From CBDESN01 sp965242495 (GTDB lineage Bacteria; Pseudomonadota; Alphaproteobacteria; MPNO01): a DNA stretch of 64,000 bases. The notes beneath the pieces are model-generated. The model was not told the DNA's origin. It did no database searches and saw only the letters and a program-made list of their open reading frames with translations. Below are positions 7,515 to 17,123 of the stretch, piece after piece. Location: positions 1-64,000 of the forward strand of contig OZ251446.1 of NCBI GenBank assembly GCA_965242495.1, read 5' to 3'. Position 1 is the first letter of the stretch; each line of letters opens with the position of its first letter. The position numbers were made by a program, and so were the translations under genes.

Positions 7515-8692
7515 TGCCCGACACCGAGATCAAGAACCTGACTATGAATTTCGGACCGCAGCATCCGGCGGCGCACGGGGTGTTGCGGCTCGTGGTGGAG
7601 ATGGACGGCGAGGTGATCGAGCGCGCCGATCCGCATATCGGCCTGTTGCACCGCGGCACCGAGAAGCTGATCGAGCACAAGACCTATCTCCAGGCGGTGC
7701 CCTATTTCGACCGGCTCGACTACGTGGCGCCCATGTGCCAGGAGCACGCCTTCGCCCTGGCGACGGAAAAGCTCCTCGGCATCGAGCCGCCGCCGCGCGG
7801 GCAGTACATCCGCGTCCTGTTCAGCGAGCTGACCCGCCTACTCAACCACATCCTCAACGTCTGCGCGTTCGCCCTCGACGTCGGCGCCATGACCCCGTTC
7901 CTGTGGGGCTTCGAGGAGCGCGAGAAGCTGATGGAGTTCTATGAGCGCGTCTCGGGCGCCCGGCTGCATGCGGCGTATTTCCGCCCCGGCGGGGTCCATC
8001 GCGACCTGCCGGCGGGGCTGGTCGAGGACGTCGCCCGCTTCCGCGACGGCTTCGGCCGCTTCCTCGACGACGTGGAAGGCCTGTTGACGGAGAACCGCAT
8101 CTTCCGGCAGCGGACCGTGGACATCGGCGTGATCTCGGCCGACGACGCGCTCGACTGGGGGTTGAGCGGGCCGATGCTCCGTGCGTCCGGCCTCCCCTGG
8201 GACCTGCGCAAGGCGCAGCCCTACGACGTCTACGACCGGATGAAGTTCGACGTCCCCGTGGGCCGCAACGGCGACTGCTTCGACCGCTATCTGGTCCGCA
8301 TCGAGGAGATGCGCCAGAGTCTCCGCATCGTCGGGCAGTGCCTCGACGAGCTGCCCGACGGGCCGGTCAAGACGCAGGACTTCAAGCTGTCCCCGCCGCC
8401 CCGCGCCGAGATGAAACAGTCGATGGAAGCGCTGATCCACCACTTCAAGCTCTACACCGAAGGCTACCGCGTGCCGGCCGGCGAAACCTATTGCGCGGTC
8501 GAGGCGCCGAAGGGCGAATTCGGCGTCTATCTCGTCTCCGACGGCACGAACCGGCCCTACCGGTGCAAGATCCGCGCTCCCGGCTTCGCCTTCCTGCAAG
8601 CGACCGAGTTCATGAGCAAGGGGCATATGCTGGCCGATCTGGTCGCCATCGTCGGCTCGATGGACATCGTGTTCGGGGAGATCGACCGATGA
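7514..8692 (+). CDS. nuoD: NADH-quinone oxidoreductase subunit D
   Basis: A 392-residue 49-kDa subunit, which with NuoB forms the quinone-binding site. It is related to the large subunit of NiFe hydrogenases but lacks the Ni-ligand cysteines. 'NFGPQHPAAHGVLRLVVEMDGE', 'RADPHIGLLHRGTEKL' and the C-terminal 'ADLVAIVGSMDIVFGEIDR' are diagnostic. The GTG start at 7514 overlaps the nuoC stop by one base. The stop overlaps nuoE as ATGA. Confidence 0.97.
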   Translation: MPDTEIKNLTMNFGPQHPAAHGVLRLVVEMDGEVIERADPHIGLLHRGTEKLIEHKTYLQAVPYFDRLDYVAPMCQEHAFALATEKLLGIEPPPRGQYIRVLFSELTRLLNHILNVCAFALDVGAMTPFLWGFEEREKLMEFYERVSGARLHAAYFRPGGVHRDLPAGLVEDVARFRDGFGRFLDDVEGLLTENRIFRQRTVDIGVISADDALDWGLSGPMLRASGLPWDLRKAQPYDVYDRMKFDVPVGRNGDCFDRYLVRIEEMRQSLRIVGQCLDELPDGPVKTQDFKLSPPPRAEMKQSMEALIHHFKLYTEGYRVPAGETYCAVEAPKGEFGVYLVSDGTNRPYRCKIRAPGFAFLQATEFMSKGHMLADLVAIVGSMDIVFGEIDR

Positions 8693-9288
8693 CCGCCGCG
8701 GCGCCGCCGGAGACCTTCGCCTTCTCGCCCGACAACCGGGCCCGGGCCGAACGCATCGTCGCGCGCTACCCGGCGGGCAAGCAGGCGAGCGCGGTGCTGG
8801 CCCTGCTCGACCTGGCGCAGCGCCAGTCCGGCGGCTGGCTGCCGCGGGCGGCGATCGAGCATGTCGGCGCGGCGCTCGGCATGGCGCCGATCCGGCTCTA
8901 CGAGATCGCGACCTTCTACGAGATGTTCAACCTCGAACCGGTCGGCGAGCATATGGCGCGCGTCTGCACGACGACGCCCTGCCTGCTGCGCGGCGCCGGC
9001 GAGGTCCTCCGGGCGTGCGAGGCCGAGCTCGGCGTCGCCGTCGGCGAGACGACGGCGGACGGCAGGTTCACCCTGCGCGAGTCCGAATGCCTGGGCGCCT
9101 GCGTCAACGCCCCGGTCGTCTGGATCGACGACGACTATTACGAGGACCTGGACCCGGACCTCGCCGCGTCCCTCCTCCGGCGGATACGCGACGGCCGGCC
9201 GGCGCAGCCGGGTTCGCAGACCGGCCGGCGGGCGTCGGTGCCGGCCTCCGGGCCGACGGCGTTGACCGGGGCCGTCGGCGAGCGGTGA
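8689..9288 (+). CDS. nuoE: NADH-quinone oxidoreductase subunit E
   Basis: A 199-residue thioredoxin-like 24-kDa subunit of the NADH-oxidising module, carrying 2Fe-2S cluster N1a. Ligands are C93 and C98 ('CTTTPC') and C134 and C138 ('ECLGAC'). About 35 residues of Pro/Arg-rich tail follow the core. ATG 8689 overlaps the nuoD stop (ATGA). Confidence 0.96.
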   Translation: MTAAAPPETFAFSPDNRARAERIVARYPAGKQASAVLALLDLAQRQSGGWLPRAAIEHVGAALGMAPIRLYEIATFYEMFNLEPVGEHMARVCTTTPCLLRGAGEVLRACEAELGVAVGETTADGRFTLRESECLGACVNAPVVWIDDDYYEDLDPDLAASLLRRIRDGRPAQPGSQTGRRASVPASGPTALTGAVGER

Positions 9289-9298
9289 CGGGGGCGCC

Positions 9299-10588
9299 AT
9301 GCTGAAGGATTCGGACCGCATCTTCGCCAACCTGTACGGGCTTCAGGACTGGCGGCTCGCCGCCGCCCGCAAGCGCGGCGACTGGGAGGGCGCCCGGGCG
9401 CTGATCGAGAAGGGGCGCGACTGGATCGTCGAGGAGATCAAGGCGTCGGGGCTGCGCGGCCGCGGCGGGGCCGGTTTTCCGACCGGGCTCAAATGGTCGT
9501 TCATGCCCAAAGAATCGGACGGCCGACCCCACTATCTGGTGGTCAATGCGGACGAGAGCGAGCCCGGCACCTGCAAGGACCGCGACATCATCCGCCACGA
9601 TCCCCACAAGCTGTTGGAGGGATCGTTGCTGGCCGGCTTCGCGATGGGCGCGCACACGGCGTTCATCTACGTCCGCGGCGAGTTCTACCGCGAGGCCGAG
9701 AGGCTTCAGGCGGCGATCGACGAGGCGCGCGATGCGGGGCTCATCGGCCCCGATGCGTGCGGCGCGGGCTGGCCGTTCGACGTCGTCCTTCATCGCGGGG
9801 CGGGGGCCTATATCTGCGGCGAGGAGACCGGCCTGCTGGAGAGCCTCGAGGGCAAGAAGGGCCTCCCCCGCATCAAGCCGCCCTTTCCGGCCAATACCGG
9901 CCTCTATGGCTGTCCGACGACGGTCAACAACGTCGAGACCATCGCGGCGACGCCCGAAATCCTCAAGCGGGGCGCGTCCTGGTTCGCCGGGTTCGGACGG
10001 CCGAACAACACCGGCACCAAGGTCTTCTGCATCTCGGGGCACGTCGAAACCCCGTGCAACGTCGAAGAGGCCATGGGCGTCCCGCTCCGCGAGCTGATCG
10101 AACGCCACGCCGGCGGCGTGCGCGGCGGTTGGGACAACCTCAAGGCGGTGATCCCGGGCGGCTCGTCCGTGCCGCTGATTCCGAAATCGGTCTGCGATAC
10201 GGTGCTGATGGATTTCGATGCGCTGCGCGACGTCCGGTCCGGCCTCGGCACCGCGGCCGTCATCGTCATGGACCGTTCGACCGACGTGGTCGCCGCCGTC
10301 GCCCGGCTGTCGCGCTTCTACATGCACGAGAGCTGCGGCCAGTGCGCGCCCTGCCGCGAGGGGACCGGCTGGATGGCGCGGGTCATGGAGCGCATGGTCG
10401 AGGGCCGCGCCGAGATCGCCGACATCGACATGCTGCTCGAAGTCGGCTACCAGATCGAAGGCCACACGATCTGCGCCCATGGCGATGCGTCGGCATGGCC
10501 GATCCAGGGTCTGGTCAGACATTTCAGGGACGACATGGAGCACCGCATCCTCGCGCGCATGACCCGCGACGGCGCGCGGGCGGCCTAA
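9299..10588 (+). CDS. nuoF: NADH-quinone oxidoreductase subunit F
   Basis: A 429-residue 51-kDa subunit that binds NADH, FMN and 4Fe-4S cluster N3. The FMN loop 'GRGGAGFPTG' is at residues 54-63 and 'NADESEPGTCKDR' follows. 'RGAGAYICGEETGLLESLEG' is the nucleotide-binding Gly-rich segment. 'ESCGQCAPCREGT' near residue 350 supplies the first three cluster Cys, and 'HTICAHGD' the fourth. Length is typical. Confidence 0.97.
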   Translation: MLKDSDRIFANLYGLQDWRLAAARKRGDWEGARALIEKGRDWIVEEIKASGLRGRGGAGFPTGLKWSFMPKESDGRPHYLVVNADESEPGTCKDRDIIRHDPHKLLEGSLLAGFAMGAHTAFIYVRGEFYREAERLQAAIDEARDAGLIGPDACGAGWPFDVVLHRGAGAYICGEETGLLESLEGKKGLPRIKPPFPANTGLYGCPTTVNNVETIAATPEILKRGASWFAGFGRPNNTGTKVFCISGHVETPCNVEEAMGVPLRELIERHAGGVRGGWDNLKAVIPGGSSVPLIPKSVCDTVLMDFDALRDVRSGLGTAAVIVMDRSTDVVAAVARLSRFYMHESCGQCAPCREGTGWMARVMERMVEGRAEIADIDMLLEVGYQIEGHTICAHGDASAWPIQGLVRHFRDDMEHRILARMTRDGARAA

Positions 10589-10597
10589 GGACCGGCC

Positions 10598-12643
10598 GTG
10601 GCGACGCTGACCATCGACGACGTCGAGATCGAGGCGCCGGACGGCCTCAGCGTCCTCCAGGCCTGCGAGCTCGCGGGCCGCGAAATCCCGAGATTCTGCT
10701 ACCACGAACGCCTGTCCATCGCCGGCAATTGCCGTATGTGCCTGGTCGAGATGGAGCGCGCGCCCAAGCCGATCGCGTCCTGCGCCATGCCGGTCGGCGA
10801 CGGCATGGTCATCCGCACCGATACCCCGACGGTCCGCAAGGCGCGCCGGGGGGTGATGGAATTCCTGCTCATCAACCATCCGCTCGACTGCCCGATCTGC
10901 GACCAGGGGGGCGAGTGCGATTTGCAGGACCAGGCGATGGCGTACGGTTTCGACCGTTCGCGCTTCCAGGAGCACAAGCGCGCCGTGTCGGACAAGAATC
11001 TCGGGCCGTTGGTCGAAACCCACATGACCCGATGCATCCATTGCACGCGCTGCATCCGCTTCGCCACCGAGATCGCCGGCGTCGAGGAGCTGGGCGCCAC
11101 CGGCCGCGGCGAGTGGATGGAAGTCGGCGCCTATGTCGAGAAGGCGCTCGGCTCGGAACTGTCGGGCAACGTCATCGACCTGTGCCCGGTCGGCGCGCTG
11201 ACCTCCAAGCCCTACGCCTTCGAGGCGCGCCCATGGGAGCTGACCAAGACCGAATCGGTCGATGCGATGGATGCGGTCGGCAGCAACATCCGCATCGATA
11301 CGCGGGGCGGGGAGGTGCTCCGCATCCTGCCGCGGCTGAACGAGGACGTCAACGAAGAGTGGATCTCCGACAAGACCCGCTTCGCCTGCGACGGGTTGCG
11401 GCGCCAGCGCCTCGACCGCCCCTATCTGCGCCGCGACGGCCGGTTGCGGCCGGCGACCTGGCGGGAGGCGCTCGACGCCGTCGCCGGGCGCCTGCGCGGC
11501 GCTTCCGGCGACCGGATCGCGGCGGTCGCGGGCGACCTGATCGACTGCGAAGCGATGGCCGCGCTCAAGGACCTGATGGCGGTCGCCGGCTCCCCCCACG
11601 TCGACTGCCGGCAGGACGGCGCGCGGCTCGATGCGGCGGCGCGCGCCTCCTACCTGTTCAACACCACGATCGCCGGAATCGAGGCCGCGGACGCCTGTCT
11701 GCTGGTCGGCGCGAATCCGCGTTGGGAGGCGCCGCTCGTCAACGCCCGGCTGCGCAAGCGCGCCCTCGGCGGCGGATTCGCGCTGGGCCGGATCGGTCCG
11801 CCCGTCGATCTCACCTATCCGGTCGAGACGCTCGGCGCCGGGCCCGAGGCCCTGCAAGCGGTGATGGACGGAACCCATCCGTTCGCCGACCGGCTCGCCG
11901 CCGCCGACCGGCCGATGATCGTCCTGGGGCAGGGGGCGCTGACGCGGCCGGACGGCCGCCGGGTTCTGGCCGCGGCGCGGGCGGTCGCCGAGCGCGCAGG
12001 TATGATTTCGCCGGGCTGGAACGGCTTCAACGTCCTCCATCGCGCCGCGGCGCGGGTCGGCGGGCTCGATCTCGGCTTGGTCCCGGCGGAGGGCGGCCGC
12101 GACGTCGCCGGCGTCCTCGACGGCGCGGCGCGCGGCGAGATTGATCTCGTCTACCTCCTCGGCGCCGACGAGATCGACGTCGCCGGGCTGGGCGAGGCGT
12201 TCGTCGTCTATCAGGGCCATCATGGCGACGCCGGCGCCCACCGCGCCGACGTCGTCCTGCCCGGCGCCGCCTATACCGAGAAGGACGCCACCTACGTCAA
12301 CACCGAAGGCCGGGTCCAACGGGCGAATCGCGCCGCCTTTCCGCCCGGCGACGCGCGCGAGGACTGGAAGATCCTGCGCGCCCTGTCGGAGGCTCTCGGG
12401 CGCCGGCTGCCTTACGACACGCTGGGCGAGCTGCGCGAGAGGCTGGTCGCGATCAACCCGGTCTTCGGCCGGGTCGGAGTCGTGGACGCCGCCGCATGGG
12501 GCGAGTTCGGCGCCGCGGGGTCGATGGATCCGGCCCCGTTCCGGTTGCCCATCGACAATTTCTACATGACCGATCCGATCGGCCGCGCCTCGGAGACCAT
12601 GGCCGAGTGCGCCCGGACGTTCGGTTCGGGCGGCGGCGGGTAA
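10598..12643 (+). CDS. nuoG: NADH-quinone oxidoreductase subunit G
   Basis: A 681-residue 75-kDa subunit that carries the iron-sulfur wire. The N-terminal ferredoxin-type 2Fe-2S site uses C34, C45, C48 and C62. The His/Cys cluster N5 region is 'NHPLDCPICDQGGECDLQD', and 'CIHCTRCIRF' marks the next cluster. The C-terminal part is molybdopterin-oxidoreductase-like, as in the family. The start is GTG 10598, 9 bp after the nuoF stop. Confidence 0.97.
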   Translation: MATLTIDDVEIEAPDGLSVLQACELAGREIPRFCYHERLSIAGNCRMCLVEMERAPKPIASCAMPVGDGMVIRTDTPTVRKARRGVMEFLLINHPLDCPICDQGGECDLQDQAMAYGFDRSRFQEHKRAVSDKNLGPLVETHMTRCIHCTRCIRFATEIAGVEELGATGRGEWMEVGAYVEKALGSELSGNVIDLCPVGALTSKPYAFEARPWELTKTESVDAMDAVGSNIRIDTRGGEVLRILPRLNEDVNEEWISDKTRFACDGLRRQRLDRPYLRRDGRLRPATWREALDAVAGRLRGASGDRIAAVAGDLIDCEAMAALKDLMAVAGSPHVDCRQDGARLDAAARASYLFNTTIAGIEAADACLLVGANPRWEAPLVNARLRKRALGGGFALGRIGPPVDLTYPVETLGAGPEALQAVMDGTHPFADRLAAADRPMIVLGQGALTRPDGRRVLAAARAVAERAGMISPGWNGFNVLHRAAARVGGLDLGLVPAEGGRDVAGVLDGAARGEIDLVYLLGADEIDVAGLGEAFVVYQGHHGDAGAHRADVVLPGAAYTEKDATYVNTEGRVQRANRAAFPPGDAREDWKILRALSEALGRRLPYDTLGELRERLVAINPVFGRVGVVDAAAWGEFGAAGSMDPAPFRLPIDNFYMTDPIGRASETMAECARTFGSGGGG

Positions 12644-12652
12644 CGGGCGCGG

Positions 12653-13669
12653 ATGGTCGGGTTCTGGGACGGCTACGCCTGGCCGGCGATCGTCATCGTC
12701 GCCGGGATCGTCGCGGTCGTCGTACCGCTGCTGGCGGCGGTGGCGTATCTGACGCTGGCCGAACGCAAGGTCATCGCGGCGATGCAGCTGCGCAAGGGTC
12801 CCAACGTGGTCGGGCCGTTCGGCCTGCTCCAGCCGGTCGCCGACGGGGTGAAGCTCCTGTTCAAGGAGACCGTCATCCCCAGCGGAGCCAACCGGGTCGT
12901 GTTCGTCGCCGCCCCGGTGGTGACGTTTCTTCTCAGCCTCGTCGCCTGGGCCGTCATCCCGTTCGACGTCGGGCTGGTGATCGCCGACATCGACGTCGGC
13001 ATCCTCTATCTGTTCGCGATCTCGTCGCTCGGCGTCTACGGCGTCATCATGGCCGGCTGGGCCAGCAACTCGAAATACGCCTTCCTCGGCGCCCTCCGGT
13101 CGGCGGCGCAGATGGTCTCCTACGAGGTCGCGATCGGCTTCGTCATCATCACCGTCCTGCTCTGCGTCGGCTCGCTCAACCTCAGCGCCATCGTGCTGGC
13201 GCAGAAGGAAGCCGGGATGTGGTTCTGCGTCCCTTTGCTGCCGATGTTCGTGATTTTCTTCATTTCGGCCCTGGCCGAGACCAACCGCGCGCCGTTCGAC
13301 CTGCCGGAGGCGGAGGCCGAACTCGTCGCCGGCTACAACGTCGAATACGCTTCGATGACGTTCGCGCTGTTCTTCCTCGGCGAATACGCCAACATGATCC
13401 TGATGAGCGCCATGACGACCATCCTGTTCCTCGGCGGCTGGCTGCCGCCGGCGGACGTGGCGCCGCTCAACTGGATCCCGGGGCCGATATGGTTTGCGGC
13501 CAAGATCGCGCTGTGCCTGTTCGTCTTCCTGTGGGTGCGGGCGACCTTTCCGCGCTACCGCTACGACCAGCTCATGCGGCTGGGCTGGAAGGTGTTCCTG
13601 CCGGTCTCGTTGTTGTGGGTCGCGATCACCGGCGGCTTCCTGGTCGCAACGGGGCTGGCGCCGCGATGA
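12653..13669 (+). CDS. nuoH: NADH-quinone oxidoreductase subunit H
   Basis: A 338-residue membrane subunit with eight predicted helices, lining the quinone chamber. Signatures are 'AERKVIAAMQLRKGPNVVGPFGLLQPVADGVKLLFKE', 'ALAETNRAPFDLPEAEAELVAGYNVEY' (acidic loop) and 'RATFPRYRYDQLMRLGWKVFLP'. Length and features are typical. Confidence 0.97.
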   Translation: MVGFWDGYAWPAIVIVAGIVAVVVPLLAAVAYLTLAERKVIAAMQLRKGPNVVGPFGLLQPVADGVKLLFKETVIPSGANRVVFVAAPVVTFLLSLVAWAVIPFDVGLVIADIDVGILYLFAISSLGVYGVIMAGWASNSKYAFLGALRSAAQMVSYEVAIGFVIITVLLCVGSLNLSAIVLAQKEAGMWFCVPLLPMFVIFFISALAETNRAPFDLPEAEAELVAGYNVEYASMTFALFFLGEYANMILMSAMTTILFLGGWLPPADVAPLNWIPGPIWFAAKIALCLFVFLWVRATFPRYRYDQLMRLGWKVFLPVSLLWVAITGGFLVATGLAPR

Positions 13670-13695
13670 GCGGCCGCGGCGGGGAGGACTGACCG

Positions 13696-14184
13696 ATGGC
13701 GTTCGTCCCGCGCCCGGCGCGAATGCTCTTCCTGACCGAGCTGATCTACGGGCTGTCGCTGACGCTCCGCTATTTCTTCAAGCCCAAGGTGACGCTCGAC
13801 TATCCTCACGAGAAAGGACCGCTGAGCCCGCGCTTTCGCGGCGAGCACGCGCTGCGGCGCTACCCCAACGGGGAAGAGCGCTGCATCGCCTGCAAGCTGT
13901 GCGAAGCGGTGTGCCCGGCCCAGGCGATCACCATCGAGGCGGAGCCGCGCGACGACGGCAGCCGGCGGACGACGCGCTACGACATCGACATGACCAAATG
14001 CATCTATTGCGGCTTCTGCGAGGAGGCCTGCCCGGTCGATGCGATCGTCGAAGGGCCGAATTTCGAGTTCGCCGCCGAGACGCGCGAGGAGTTGATGTAC
14101 AACAAGGCCAAGCTGCTCGCCAACGGCGACCGGTGGGAATCCCATCTTGCGGCGCGGCTCGACGCCGACGCGCCCTACAGGTAG
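13696..14184 (+). CDS. nuoI: NADH-quinone oxidoreductase subunit I
   Basis: A 162-residue ferredoxin-like subunit carrying two 4Fe-4S clusters (N6a and N6b). Both CxxCxxCxxxCP motifs are intact: 'CIACKLCEAVCP' near residue 60 and 'CIYCGFCEEACP' near residue 99. The N-terminal helix and 'TLDYPHEKGPLSPRFRGEHALRRY' are conserved. It lies 26 bp after nuoH. Confidence 0.97.
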   Translation: MAFVPRPARMLFLTELIYGLSLTLRYFFKPKVTLDYPHEKGPLSPRFRGEHALRRYPNGEERCIACKLCEAVCPAQAITIEAEPRDDGSRRTTRYDIDMTKCIYCGFCEEACPVDAIVEGPNFEFAAETREELMYNKAKLLANGDRWESHLAARLDADAPYR

Positions 14185-14252
14185 TCCGACGCGATGGCCG
14201 GATCGCCGCTCGAACGCCGCGCCCGCGCCCGGCTTCTCCCCCGGCTTCTCCG

Positions 14253-14861
14253 ATGATCGTCCAGGCCATCGCGTTCTATCTCTTCGCCGCCGTCGCCGTG
14301 GCGTCGGGCGTGCTGGTGATCTCCGTCCGAAACCCGGTCCATTCGGTCTTCTTCCTGATCCTGGCCTTCTTCAACGCCGCCGGCCTGTTCGTGCTGATGG
14401 GGGCCGAGTTCATCGCCATGATCCTGGTCATCGTCTATGTCGGGGCGGTGGCGGTCCTGTTTCTGTTCGTGGTCATGATGCTCGACATCGACTTCGCCGA
14501 ACTGCGGCAGGGCTTCCTCCAATACCTTCCCATCGGCGGGCTGATCGGCGTGGTGCTGCTGGTCGAGCTGGGGATGGTCGTGGCCAGCTGGGCGGCGGCG
14601 CCCGGCAGCGCGGCGAACCGGGCCGCCCCGGCCCCGGCGGTCGAGCAGGTCGGCAACACCCACGCGCTCGGAAGCGTCCTCTATACCGATTACGTCTACG
14701 TCTTCCAGGCCGCGGGGATGGTCCTGCTGGTCGCCATGGTCGGCGCGATCGTGCTCACGCTGCGCGCCCGCGAGGGCGTGCGCCGGCAGCGGGTCGGCCG
14801 CCAGGTCGCGCGCCCCCCCGCCATCGAGGTCAAGGACGTGCAGCCCGGCGGCGGGGTGTAG
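14253..14861 (+). CDS. nuoJ: NADH-quinone oxidoreductase subunit J
   Basis: A 202-residue membrane subunit with five predicted helices. 'NPVHSVFFLILAFFNAAGLFVLMGAEFIAMILVIVYVGAVAVLFLFVVMMLD' is the family core, including the helix-3 pi-bulge region. The ATG lies 68 bp after nuoI. The C-terminus is hydrophilic and Arg/Gly-rich. nuoK begins 2 bp after its stop. Confidence 0.96.
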   Translation: MIVQAIAFYLFAAVAVASGVLVISVRNPVHSVFFLILAFFNAAGLFVLMGAEFIAMILVIVYVGAVAVLFLFVVMMLDIDFAELRQGFLQYLPIGGLIGVVLLVELGMVVASWAAAPGSAANRAAPAPAVEQVGNTHALGSVLYTDYVYVFQAAGMVLLVAMVGAIVLTLRAREGVRRQRVGRQVARPPAIEVKDVQPGGGV

Positions 14862-14863
14862 GC

Positions 14864-15175
14864 GTGCTCGAGATCGGACTCGGCCATTATCTCGTCGTCG
14901 CGGCGATCCTGTTCACGCTCGGCATCTTCGGCATCTTCCTCAACCGCAAGAACGTGATCGTCATCCTGATGTCGGTCGAACTCATCCTGCTCGCGGTCAA
15001 CGTCAACCTGGTCGCGTTCTCGGTCCACCTGCAGGATCTCGCGGGCCAGGTATTCGCCCTGATGGTGCTCGCGATCGCGGCCGCGGAAGCGGCGATCGGG
15101 CTCGCCATCATCGTCGTCTACTTCCGCAACCGCGGCTCGATCGCGGTGGAAGACGTCAACCTGATGAAGGGCTAG
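14864..15175 (+). CDS. nuoK: NADH-quinone oxidoreductase subunit K
   Basis: A 103-residue, three-helix membrane subunit homologous to MrpC antiporter proteins. The two buried glutamates of the proton path lie in 'IVILMSVELILLAVNVN' and 'AIAAAEAAIGLAI'. GTG 14864 is the start and sits 2 bp after the nuoJ stop. Confidence 0.96.
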   Translation: MLEIGLGHYLVVAAILFTLGIFGIFLNRKNVIVILMSVELILLAVNVNLVAFSVHLQDLAGQVFALMVLAIAAAEAAIGLAIIVVYFRNRGSIAVEDVNLMKG

Positions 15176-15184
15176 TCGGGGCGC

Positions 15185-17113
15185 ATGTACGCGCTGGCCG
15201 TCTTTCTGCCCCTGATCGGGGCCGCGCTCGCCGGCCTGTTCGGCCACTGGCTGAAGGATCGCGGGGCGCAGATCGCAAGCTGCGGGGCGATGCTGCTGTC
15301 GGCGATCCTCTCGGTGGTCATCTTCGTCGAGGTGGCCCTCGGCGGGAGTCCGCGCACGGTCGAGCTGTTCACCTGGATGACCTCGGGCGCTTTCGACGTC
15401 GCCTGGACGCTGCGCTTCGACCAGCTCGCCGCGGTCATGGTCGCGGTGGTCAGCGTCGTGTCCGCGGCGATCCACGTCTACTCGATCGGATACATGCATC
15501 ACGACCCGTCGGTTCCCCGTTTCTTCGCCTATCTCAGCCTGTTCACCTTCTTCATGCTGATGCTGGTCACGTCCGACAACTTCGTGCAGCTGTTCTTCGG
15601 CTGGGAGGGGGTCGGGCTGTGCTCCTATTTCCTGATCGGGTTCTGGTACGACCGCCCGGCCGCCAATGCGGCGGCGATCAAGGCGTTCATCGTCAACCGC
15701 GTCGGCGATTTCGGCTTCGCGCTCGGCGTCGCCGGCGTCTTTCTGCTCTACGACGCGGTGACCTTCGACGCCGTATTCGCCGCGACGCCCCAGCATGCGG
15801 ATCGGACGATCGTCTTTCTCGGCATGGAGCTGCACGCCGTTACGGTCGTATGCGTCCTGCTGTTCGTCGGCGCGATGGGGAAGTCCGCGCAGCTCGGGCT
15901 GCACACCTGGCTGCCCGACGCGATGGAGGGCCCGACGCCGGTATCGGCGCTGATTCACGCGGCGACGATGGTGACCGCCGGCGTCTTCATGGTCGCCCGG
16001 CTGTCGCCGATGTTCGAATACGCGCCGGTCGCTCTCGCCCTCGTCGTCGTCGTCGGCGCCTCGACGGCGCTGTTCGCGGCCACCATCGGCCTGTGCCAGT
16101 TCGACATCAAGCGGGTGATCGCCTATTCGACCTGTAGCCAGCTCGGCTACATGTTCTTCGCCTGCGGCGTCTCGGCCTATTCCGCCGGCATCTTCCATCT
16201 CATGACCCACGCCTTCTTCAAGGCGCTCCTGTTCCTCGGCGCCGGATCGGTCATCCACGCCATGTCGTCCGAACAGGACATGCGCCGGATGGGCGGGCTG
16301 TGGAGGCTGATCCCCGTCACCTACGCGGTCATGTGGATCGGCAGCCTGGCCCTCGCCGGCATTCCGATCTTCGCCGGCTTCTACTCCAAGGACGTCATCC
16401 TCGAGTCGGCGTTCGCCGCCGGGACGGGCGCGGGGGTCTACGCCTTCTGGCTTGGCGTCGCCGCGGCGGCGCTCACCGCGCTCTATTCCTGGCGTCTGCT
16501 GCTGCTGACCTTCCACGGCCCGTCGCGGGCGGACGAGCGGACGCTCGCCCGCGTTCGCGAATCGCCCGCGACGATGACGATTCCGCTCCTGTTCCTCGCC
16601 GTCGGCGCCGTCGCCGCGGGCTGGCTGGGCTACGACCGGTTCGTCGGCGACGGGCGGGAGGCGTTCTGGGGCGATTCGATCTTCGTGCTCGACGTCCACA
16701 CCGCGCTCCGCGACGCCCATCATGCGCCGCCATGGGTCAAGGCGCTGCCGGTCGCGGTCGCCGTCCTCGGCGTCGCATCGGCCTGCGTCCTGTACGTTCT
16801 GCGGCCGTCCTGGCCGGGCGCGCTGGCGCGCGCCCTGCGGCCGCTCCATCTGTTCGTCTACAACAAGTGGTATTTCGACGAGCTGTACGACCGGCTGTTC
16901 GTCCGTCCGGCGCGCCGCGCGGGCCGCGGCCTGTGGCTCGACGGCGACGGCTCCCTGATCGACGGAGTCGGCCCCGACGGGTTCGCCGCGGCCGTGCGCG
17001 ACCTGGCGCGGCGCGTCGGCGCGTTGCAGACCGGCTACGTCTACCACTATGCGTTCGCGATGCTGATCGGCGTCGCCGGATTGCTCACCTGGTATCTCTA
17101 CCAGCAATCGTGA
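15185..17113 (+). CDS. nuoL: NADH-quinone oxidoreductase subunit L
   Basis: A 642-residue proton-pumping subunit of the antiporter (Mrp-like) type. 'YSIGYMHHDPSVPRFFAYLSLFTFFMLMLV', 'FFGWEGVGLCSYFLIGFWYDRP', 'KSAQLGLHTWLPDAMEGPTPVSALIHAATMV' and 'LTHAFFKALLFLGAGSVIHA' mark the two discontinuous-helix units. The long C-terminal part contains the lateral amphipathic helix and a last transmembrane segment. Length is typical. Confidence 0.97.
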   Translation: MYALAVFLPLIGAALAGLFGHWLKDRGAQIASCGAMLLSAILSVVIFVEVALGGSPRTVELFTWMTSGAFDVAWTLRFDQLAAVMVAVVSVVSAAIHVYSIGYMHHDPSVPRFFAYLSLFTFFMLMLVTSDNFVQLFFGWEGVGLCSYFLIGFWYDRPAANAAAIKAFIVNRVGDFGFALGVAGVFLLYDAVTFDAVFAATPQHADRTIVFLGMELHAVTVVCVLLFVGAMGKSAQLGLHTWLPDAMEGPTPVSALIHAATMVTAGVFMVARLSPMFEYAPVALALVVVVGASTALFAATIGLCQFDIKRVIAYSTCSQLGYMFFACGVSAYSAGIFHLMTHAFFKALLFLGAGSVIHAMSSEQDMRRMGGLWRLIPVTYAVMWIGSLALAGIPIFAGFYSKDVILESAFAAGTGAGVYAFWLGVAAAALTALYSWRLLLLTFHGPSRADERTLARVRESPATMTIPLLFLAVGAVAAGWLGYDRFVGDGREAFWGDSIFVLDVHTALRDAHHAPPWVKALPVAVAVLGVASACVLYVLRPSWPGALARALRPLHLFVYNKWYFDELYDRLFVRPARRAGRGLWLDGDGSLIDGVGPDGFAAAVRDLARRVGALQTGYVYHYAFAMLIGVAGLLTWYLYQQS

Positions 17114-17123
17114 GCGCCCGCTC

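Noticed and set aside
9104..12319. A 1071-codon open frame on the minus strand across nuoE-nuoG
   Set aside because: It is an antisense shadow of three clear nuo genes; GC-rich third positions keep the opposite strand open, and its translation is Arg/Gly/Asp-rich with no domain.
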